Assembly (NCBI GenBank): GCA_903839405.1
Contig: CAIMCD010000003.1
Location: 1-46,626 of the forward strand
Length of the DNA: 46,626 nt
Reading direction: 5' to 3'
Source of the DNA: an uncultured Chlorobiaceae bacterium
GTDB lineage: Bacteria > Bacteroidota > Chlorobiia > Chlorobiales > Chlorobiaceae
The notes under the pieces are model-generated. The model was not told the origin of the DNA. It was given only the letters and a program-made list of their open reading frames with translations, and did not search any database. The position numbers and the translations under genes are program-made. The number at the start of each line of letters is the position of its first letter. Positions within the stretch are counted from its first letter, which is position 1. Shown here one piece after another: positions 41,532 to 46,626 of the stretch.

Positions 41532-42742
41532 CAACACAACCGATAGCTTATCTCTGCAGCGAATATCCGGCTGTTTCCCATACCTTTATCTTCAGGGAGA
41601 TCGAGTCGCTCCGCAAAGCCGGGATGCGTGTGCATACCGCCTCCATCCACCGGCCGGCCAACCTTGCCATCATGACCCCGGCCGAACAACAGGAGGCCGA
41701 GCAAACCCTGATGGTGCTCTCCGAGTCGTTGCCGGCAATGATCAAGGCGCATCTGCACTGTCTGCTGAAAAAACCCGCCGGCTACCTCCGTATGGCCGCA
41801 AGAGCACTCAAACTGTTCGCAAAGGGACCAATAAGCCCCCTGAAGGCCGTGGCCTACTTTGCCGAAGCGGGTATTCTGCTGCAGTGGCTCCACCGCCACC
41901 AGATTACCCATATCCACGAGCACTTTGCAAACCCTACCGCCCTTGTGGCGCTGCTCATGAAAAGCTACGGAGGGGTCAGCTACAGCCTCTCCATACACGG
42001 GCCCGATATTTTTTATGTTGTCGATTCGGCCATGCTTGCGGAAAAAGTCCGCCACGCCGCCTTTATCCGCTGCATCAGCCACTACTGCGTCAGCCAGGTC
42101 ATGCGCATCACCCCCACCAGTGAGTGGCAGAAGCTCTTTATTGTCCGCTGCGGTGTCGACCCCGACCTCTACGCCGTACGCAAGGATCCCGACAACGCCG
42201 TACCGAGCATCCTCTGCGTTGGCCGGCTGGTGCCGGCGAAAGGGCAGCATATTCTGCTTGAAGCCTGCAACCGGCTGAAACAAGAGGGAGCTCTGTTTCA
42301 GCTCACCATTGTGGGTGAAGGGCCGGACAAGGAGTCGCTTGAAGCCTACAGCGCAGCCTCCACACTTGGCAGCTCCGTAACCTTTACCGGTGCCCTTGGT
42401 CAGGAGAGGGTGCGCAACTACTACGACAAGGCCGATCTCTTTGTGCTGGCAAGCTTTGCCGAAGGAGTGCCGGTGGTACTCATGGAGGCCATGGCCAAAG
42501 AGATCCCGGTGATTTCAACCCGGATAACCGGCATCCCCGAGCTGATTGAACACGAAGAGGATGGCCTGCTTGCCACACCGGGGGATGCGGAAGATCTTGC
42601 CCGCCAGATCCATAAACTGCTCCTGAACCCCGCAATGCGCCGCGAATTGGGAGCCGCCGGACGCAAAAAAGTTATCGCACGCTACAACCAGCACCGTAAC
42701 AACCAGGAGATGGTCAATCTTTTCCAAAGGGAGGGGCTGTAA
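41528..42742 (+). CDS. Family 4 glycosyltransferase (WcaL-like)
   Basis: 404 residues, GT-B fold, resembling the colanic-acid WcaL group. The N-terminus YLCSEYPAVSHTFIFREIES is characteristic; HIHEHFANPTALVALL follows at about 130. The C-terminal domain has ILCVGRLVPAKGQHILLEA, LTIVGEGPDKESLEA, and the catalytic-site region ADLFVLASFAEGVPVVLMEA. The ATG lies within the previous stop (ATGA). The next gene begins two bases after its TAA. Confidence 0.92.
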   Translation: MTTQPIAYLCSEYPAVSHTFIFREIESLRKAGMRVHTASIHRPANLAIMTPAEQQEAEQTLMVLSESLPAMIKAHLHCLLKKPAGYLRMAARALKLFAKGPISPLKAVAYFAEAGILLQWLHRHQITHIHEHFANPTALVALLMKSYGGVSYSLSIHGPDIFYVVDSAMLAEKVRHAAFIRCISHYCVSQVMRITPTSEWQKLFIVRCGVDPDLYAVRKDPDNAVPSILCVGRLVPAKGQHILLEACNRLKQEGALFQLTIVGEGPDKESLEAYSAASTLGSSVTFTGALGQERVRNYYDKADLFVLASFAEGVPVVLMEAMAKEIPVISTRITGIPELIEHEEDGLLATPGDAEDLARQIHKLLLNPAMRRELGAAGRKKVIARYNQHRNNQEMVNLFQREGL

Positions 42743-42743
42743 G

Positions 42744-43949
42744 ATGATGATAATCGCTCAACTCATCATCCAGGGAGTGCTCCTGGTGCTGACCCTGCCG
42801 GCAGGATACCTGCTATTGAGCACCATTGCCGCCTACTTTTTCAGAAAAGAGGAGTCCGCAAAAAATCGCTTTCTGAACCTTGGCGTGCTGATCTCGGCCC
42901 ATAACGAGGAGGAGAGTATTGCCCGAACGGTTGAAGGAATCCTTGCCTGCGATTACCCAATCAACCGGTTTGAAATCTATGTGATTGCCGATAACTGCAG
43001 CGACCGGACGGCCGAGAAGGCCCGCGGGGCGGGAGCGCTTGCCTTTGAACGCCATGACACCCTGAACCGTGGCAAAGGCCAGGCGCTCGACTGGTTCCTC
43101 AGGGAGCACCGGGAGATCTACCGCCACACCGATGCCATCACCATTATTGATGCCGATGTCTCACCGGAGAGAAACTACCTGCGCGAAATCAGCCACTCCA
43201 TCAGCCAGCCCACCATTCAGGTTGTCCAGGCATACAACGGTGTCAGTAACCCTGAGGCTGGGTGGCGACCAGCCCTGATTGATGCAGCCTTCAATGTTTT
43301 CAACCATCTGCGCATGGCCGGCTCGGCGCAGTTATCCGGCACCGCCGTTTTGAAAGGCAACGGCATGGCTTTCCGCACCGGTGTGCTCGAACACTACGGA
43401 TGGCCCTGCCACTCGATTGTTGAGGACATGGAGTTCACCCTGCAACTGCTTCAGGATGGTATTGAGGTGCACTACAACCCCGATGCCATTATCCGCAGTG
43501 AAATGGTGACCTCCGCCAAAAGCGCCGAGAGCCAGCGGAACCGGTGGGAGGGGGGGCGCTTCATGCTCGTCAAAAAAATGAGCCTCCCCCTGCTGAAACT
43601 CTTTTCTGCAACGCGTGACAGCCGCTATCTCTATGCCCTGGCCGAACTGGCTACTCCCCCGCTTTCGCTGCTCGTCATGCTCTTCGCTCTGGCCACGGCG
43701 GCGGCCCTGCTGCTGCTCAAGGGTGGATGGCTCGTGCTCGGTGCATCATTCTGGCTGATTCTGCTCTTCTACGTGGTTTCAGGCCAAATCCAGCGCCATG
43801 CGCCGCTCTCCACCTGGCTCTACCTCTCGGCGGCTCCACTCTATATCCTCTGGAAAATCCCGCTCTATCTGGGCATGATGATACAAAAGAAAAGCACGGC
43901 ATGGGTGCGGACGGCAAGAGAGTCAAGCGATGCATCACCAAAAAAATAA
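42744..43949 (+). CDS. Membrane-bound family 2 glycosyltransferase
   Basis: 401 residues. An N-terminal membrane helix (residues 5-30) precedes a GT-A domain with VLISAHNEEESIARTVEGIL, VIADNCSDRTAEKARGAG, ITIIDADVSPE, VEDMEFTLQLLQDG and a QRNRW motif (Q-x-x-R-W), typical of larger membrane-bound GT2 enzymes. Two or three further helices lie at about 300-380. It may transfer or polymerise sugars at the membrane. The following gene begins about 70 nt later. Confidence 0.9.
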   Translation: MMIIAQLIIQGVLLVLTLPAGYLLLSTIAAYFFRKEESAKNRFLNLGVLISAHNEEESIARTVEGILACDYPINRFEIYVIADNCSDRTAEKARGAGALAFERHDTLNRGKGQALDWFLREHREIYRHTDAITIIDADVSPERNYLREISHSISQPTIQVVQAYNGVSNPEAGWRPALIDAAFNVFNHLRMAGSAQLSGTAVLKGNGMAFRTGVLEHYGWPCHSIVEDMEFTLQLLQDGIEVHYNPDAIIRSEMVTSAKSAESQRNRWEGGRFMLVKKMSLPLLKLFSATRDSRYLYALAELATPPLSLLVMLFALATAAALLLLKGGWLVLGASFWLILLFYVVSGQIQRHAPLSTWLYLSAAPLYILWKIPLYLGMMIQKKSTAWVRTARESSDASPKK

Positions 43950-44022
43950 CTACGCATGGAGTTCCTTATCGGCAGCACAACAAGGTTCAGTGCATCTTAC
44001 AGGATAATTTAACCGGCTGATC

Positions 44023-44742
44023 ATGACCATTATTGATTACTTCGCGAAAACCGCCATTATCAATCTTGCGGAACGAGCCGACCGAAGGGCTGAAACCCGG
44101 GAAGAGTTCAAACGGGCCGGGTGGCCGATAGAAAACACAAAAGCCGATTTCTTTCCGGCTATCCGCCCCATGGAAGCGGCTGGATTTCCGAGTGTGGGCG
44201 TGAGGGGGTGTTTTTTAAGCCATATGCTGGCTATCAAACAGGCAAAAAAGGAGCATCTGGCGAATATCCTGATCATGGAGGACGATATTGCCTTTATCGC
44301 GGATATCAACTCCATCGCAGCGGAAGCCTTGCAGGAACTTGAAGGCAAAAAGTGGGGCTTTTTATACCTCGGTCATGAACATCACTCTGATCTCCCATCA
44401 GAAACGAGATTGGAAAAAATAAGTGAGCCACTGCTGCTTGCCCATTTTTATGCCGTCAACAGCACAATTTTTGACCGCTTTCTCACCTTTCTCGAAGAGC
44501 TGCTGCAACGAACGCCGGGAGATCCTGCAGGAGGGCCCATGCACTATGATGGCGCGATATCGACATTCCGGATGCAAAATCCTGATATCAATACCTTTAT
44601 TGTTCTGCCAAGTCTTGGCTATCAGCGAAGTTCCCGCACCGATTTGCACCCGCTCTCCCTCTGGGACCGATGGAGAGTCCTCAAACCCCTCACCGCAGGG
44701 CTGCGCAAGCTGAAAAACAGGATCAAACGTTCAGCCGGATAA
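44023..44742 (+). CDS. Family 25 glycosyltransferase (LPS galactosyltransferase-like)
   Basis: 239 residues. The start TAIINLAERADRRAETREEF is the typical GT25 opening. GVRGCFLSHMLAIKQAKKE and ILIMEDDIAF, the acidic metal/donor site, follow. FYAVNSTIFDRFL and HYDGAISTF complete the domain. GT25 enzymes add galactose or glucose to LPS or related glycans. It is the last gene of the EPS locus and converges on the surface-protein gene, with a hairpin between them. Confidence 0.9.
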   Translation: MTIIDYFAKTAIINLAERADRRAETREEFKRAGWPIENTKADFFPAIRPMEAAGFPSVGVRGCFLSHMLAIKQAKKEHLANILIMEDDIAFIADINSIAAEALQELEGKKWGFLYLGHEHHSDLPSETRLEKISEPLLLAHFYAVNSTIFDRFLTFLEELLQRTPGDPAGGPMHYDGAISTFRMQNPDINTFIVLPSLGYQRSSRTDLHPLSLWDRWRVLKPLTAGLRKLKNRIKRSAG

Positions 44743-44754
44743 GAGAGCCTCATC

Positions 44755-44780
44755 AGGAAGCGGCAACATTGCCGCTTCCT
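44755..44780. terminator. Terminator-like hairpin at the end of the EPS locus
   Basis: A perfect 12-bp inverted repeat, AGGAAGCGGCAA / TTGCCGCTTCCT, with a 2-nt spacer, lies 13 nt after the GT25 stop and 50 nt before the end of the convergent gene. There is no long T-run on either side, so it may work as a transcript 3'-end stabiliser or a weak bidirectional terminator. Confidence 0.7.
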
Positions 44781-44829
44781 CTCAGCACAAACAAAGCAGG
44801 TTTCACCCCGTTATGCCTCTTGGTGGTGA

Positions 44830-46626
44830 TCAGGATACATTCTGAGCCGAAATATCCACGGTCCAGGTCTTATCCCCAATACGCAACTGGGCTTTTATCG
44901 GAAGTCCTCCCTGCGGAATATTGTTTACCCTGAAAACCTTGTTTTCAGCATCATAGACTAACCAGTCCGGCAATGGAGAACCATTGTCGAGCGAGACCTC
45001 TTCCTTTAGCCCTAAAGTTGCCGCTTCTCGTATCTCCTCAGAAAGCGGGATGGTGAATCCTGTACCGGAACGGATGATGCCATCAGGAATTGAGACAACG
45101 ATCAACCCGGCTTGCTGCTCTGTGGGCTCATTGACAACCTTTACGACAAGCCCCTCTGGCGAAGTGAAAATCACGGTCTCAGGCGGAGCCACGTTGGGCG
45201 AGAATGAAGAGGGTGATGGTGTATCAAGCCGAATATCAGATTCAACCGGTCGGCTCTCGATAGGCGTAATATCCGCCGTGGCAGTTGCCTGACTGGTAAT
45301 GGTATAGTTATCCTTGTCACTGCCGCTGTAACTGCTGGCCAGAAGGACACTCTTTCCGACTCCCACATTCTTGTCACTGAAGAGGCCGGTAGCCGACACA
45401 CTCAGGTCGTCGCCTGCCACAAGACCGCTGTAGCTTGCTCCATCGCTATGGACGGTGGCGGAGGTCGTACCGTCATAGGCTTTGTTATCGGCCGTTATGC
45501 CGGAAACAGTCAGAGCCTTTGGGGTAATGCTGGCCGTGGTGGTAGCCTGATCAATAATGGTGTAGTTACCCAAGTCACTGCCGCTGTAACTGCTGCTCAA
45601 GGCTACACTCTTGCCAACACCCACGTTCTTGTCGAGGAAGTGACCCGTGGCTGAGACATTCAGGTTGTCACCCACAACGAGGCCGCTGAAGAATGCACCG
45701 AGGGTCTCAACGGTCGCAAACGTTGTGCCGTCATAGATCTTGTTGCCAGCGATAAGGCCTGAAACGGTCAGCTCCTTTGGTGTAATGTTTGCCGTCGTGG
45801 TTGGTTGACCAATAATCGTATAGTTGCCCTGATCCAGGCCACTTAAGAGAAGGTTCACCGTCTTCTGCTGCCCAACGTTCTTGTCAACGAACTGACCCGT
45901 TGCCGAGACACTCAGGTTATCACCGCTCAAAATACCGCTGAAAACTGCGCCACCGGTGTTCACGGTAGCAGTGGTATTGCCGTCATAAATCTTGTTCTCC
46001 GCCGTTATACCGGACAAGGTAACTGACCTCTTGGTGATATCGGCCGTTGCAGTTGCCTGATCGGTAATGGTGTAGTTGCCCAGGTCACTGCCGCTGTAAC
46101 TGCTGCTCAACAGCACACTCTTGCCTGTCGCCGCATTCTTGTCGCTGAAGAGACCCGTGGCCGAGACGCTCAGGTTGTCACCTGATACAATACCGGTGTA
46201 GCTTACTCCGGTGGTGTTCACCGTCGCTGAGGTGTTACCGTCATAGACCTTGTTATCAGCCGTGATACCTGAAATGGTCAGACCTTTCGGCGTGATATCG
46301 GCCGTCGTGCCGGTCTGGTCGGTAATCGTGTAGTTGCCCAGGTCGGTGCCGCTGTAACTGTTGGTCAAAGCTACACTCTTGCCAACACCAACATTCTTGT
46401 CGCTGAAGAGGCCCGTGGCCGAGACGCTCAGGTTGTCTCCTGCTACAAGGCCGTTGTAGCTTGCTCCGGCAGTATTTACCGTCGCCAGTGTCGTACCGTC
46501 ATAGACCTTGTTATCCGCCGTGATGCCCGAAATGCTCAGACCCTTCGGGGTAATGTCCGCTGTCGTGGTCGGCTGGCCAATAATCGTATAGTTGCCCTGA
46601 TCCAGGCCACTTAAGAGCAGAGTCAC
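44830..46626 (-). CDS. Large repetitive surface protein with YDG/MBG-type repeats (partial, N-terminus outside window)
   Basis: 598 residues are visible; the gene continues past the right edge, so the apparent start at the edge is not real. It consists of one partial and five full repeats of 84-86 residues carrying the K-x-YDG-x-T motif (NKVYDGTT), SATGLFSDKNVG and LGNYTI. A 146-residue non-repetitive C-terminal domain follows (ETVIFTSPEGLVVKVV, WTVDISAQNVS). Such YDG/MBG-type repeats are found in filamentous-haemagglutinin-like and other very large secreted adhesins. The C-terminus shows no LPXTG, PEP-CTERM or beta-barrel signal. It may act with the EPS in adhesion or aggregation. Confidence 0.85.
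   Translation of the reverse strand: MTLLLSGLDQGNYTIIGQPTTTADITPKGLSISGITADNKVYDGTTLATVNTAGASYNGLVAGDNLSVSATGLFSDKNVGVGKSVALTNSYSGTDLGNYTITDQTGTTADITPKGLTISGITADNKVYDGNTSATVNTTGVSYTGIVSGDNLSVSATGLFSDKNAATGKSVLLSSSYSGSDLGNYTITDQATATADITKRSVTLSGITAENKIYDGNTTATVNTGGAVFSGILSGDNLSVSATGQFVDKNVGQQKTVNLLLSGLDQGNYTIIGQPTTTANITPKELTVSGLIAGNKIYDGTTFATVETLGAFFSGLVVGDNLNVSATGHFLDKNVGVGKSVALSSSYSGSDLGNYTIIDQATTTASITPKALTVSGITADNKAYDGTTSATVHSDGASYSGLVAGDDLSVSATGLFSDKNVGVGKSVLLASSYSGSDKDNYTITSQATATADITPIESRPVESDIRLDTPSPSSFSPNVAPPETVIFTSPEGLVVKVVNEPTEQQAGLIVVSIPDGIIRSGTGFTIPLSEEIREAATLGLKEEVSLDNGSPLPDWLVYDAENKVFRVNNIPQGGLPIKAQLRIGDKTWTVDISAQNVS
45271..46626 (-). repeat. Tandem YDG repeats with a three-unit higher-order pattern
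   Basis: Read on the minus strand: partial unit 46555-46626, then units at 46297-46554, 46039-46296, 45787-46038 (252 nt), 45529-45786 and 45271-45528 (258 nt each). The partial edge unit and the 252-nt unit share the distinctive ending LLLSGLDQGNYTIIGQ, while the others end SYSGxDLGNYTI or similar. This implies that a block of three units was duplicated as a whole. DNA identity between corresponding stretches is very high (compare 46560-46620 with 45790-45850). Confidence 0.85.

Noticed and set aside
45271..46626. Tandem repeats considered as a CRISPR array or satellite DNA
   Set aside because: Units are 252-258 nt, in frame, and encode a conserved protein repeat; there are no short repeats with unique spacers.

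Overview
The window looks like chromosome from a green sulfur bacterium (Chlorobiaceae, most likely Chlorobium/Pelodictyon). The basis is recognition of the protein families and their neighbourhoods, not a database search: metK-ahcY, a CrtP/CrtQ-type carotenoid desaturase, a type III glutamine synthetase behind an Lrp-like regulator, and separate aroK-aroB and coaX genes. No rRNA operon, phage, transposase or CRISPR array was seen.

Region 1 (1-15150) is housekeeping. It holds the end of metK, ahcY, a bidirectional terminator, tRNA-Gln(UUG), trpF, an alpha/beta hydrolase, a mono-heme cytochrome c, a Skp/OmpH chaperone, tatA, a class I glutamine amidotransferase, aroK-aroB converging on coaX, a membrane protein of unknown function, a frameshifted XRE-type regulator, a YjbQ-family protein, glnN behind an Lrp/AsnC gene, and a carotenoid desaturase.

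Region 2 (15591-44742) is a long one-directional exopolysaccharide (EPS) locus. It opens with regulators: a REC-PAS-PAS histidine kinase, a REC-PAS-PP2C phosphatase (4-nt overlap) and a sigma-54 activator with a degenerate receiver. Three sigma-54 (-24/-12) promoters at 20943, 27703 and 40349 divide the rest into three transcription units. Short dyads of the type CTCT...GAGAG lie 70-120 bp upstream of each promoter and are probable activator sites. Unit 1 encodes a REC-like/pseudo-sugar-transferase/WecG fusion, an intact priming sugar transferase, two STAS proteins, a nucleotidyltransferase-like pseudoenzyme, an RsbW-like kinase, a GT2 and an acetyltransferase. Unit 2 encodes a Wza-type exporter, an ABC flippase, several glycosyltransferases, a Wzz/BY-kinase fusion lacking the Walker A lysine, an acetyltransferase, a Wzy/ligase-like membrane protein and a VanZ-like protein. 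Unit 3 encodes GT2, GT4, GT2 and GT25 enzymes.

The most interesting feature is a complete partner-switching set (PP2C phosphatase, two STAS antagonists, HATPase kinase) embedded in a sigma-54-driven EPS locus with no alternative sigma factor nearby, interleaved with enzyme-like proteins that appear to have lost catalytic residues. I infer that assembly is controlled both transcriptionally (sigma-54 activator) and post-translationally (phospho-STAS switching).

Region 3 (44830 to the end, minus strand) is the C-terminal part of a repetitive YDG/MBG-domain surface protein that continues beyond the window.
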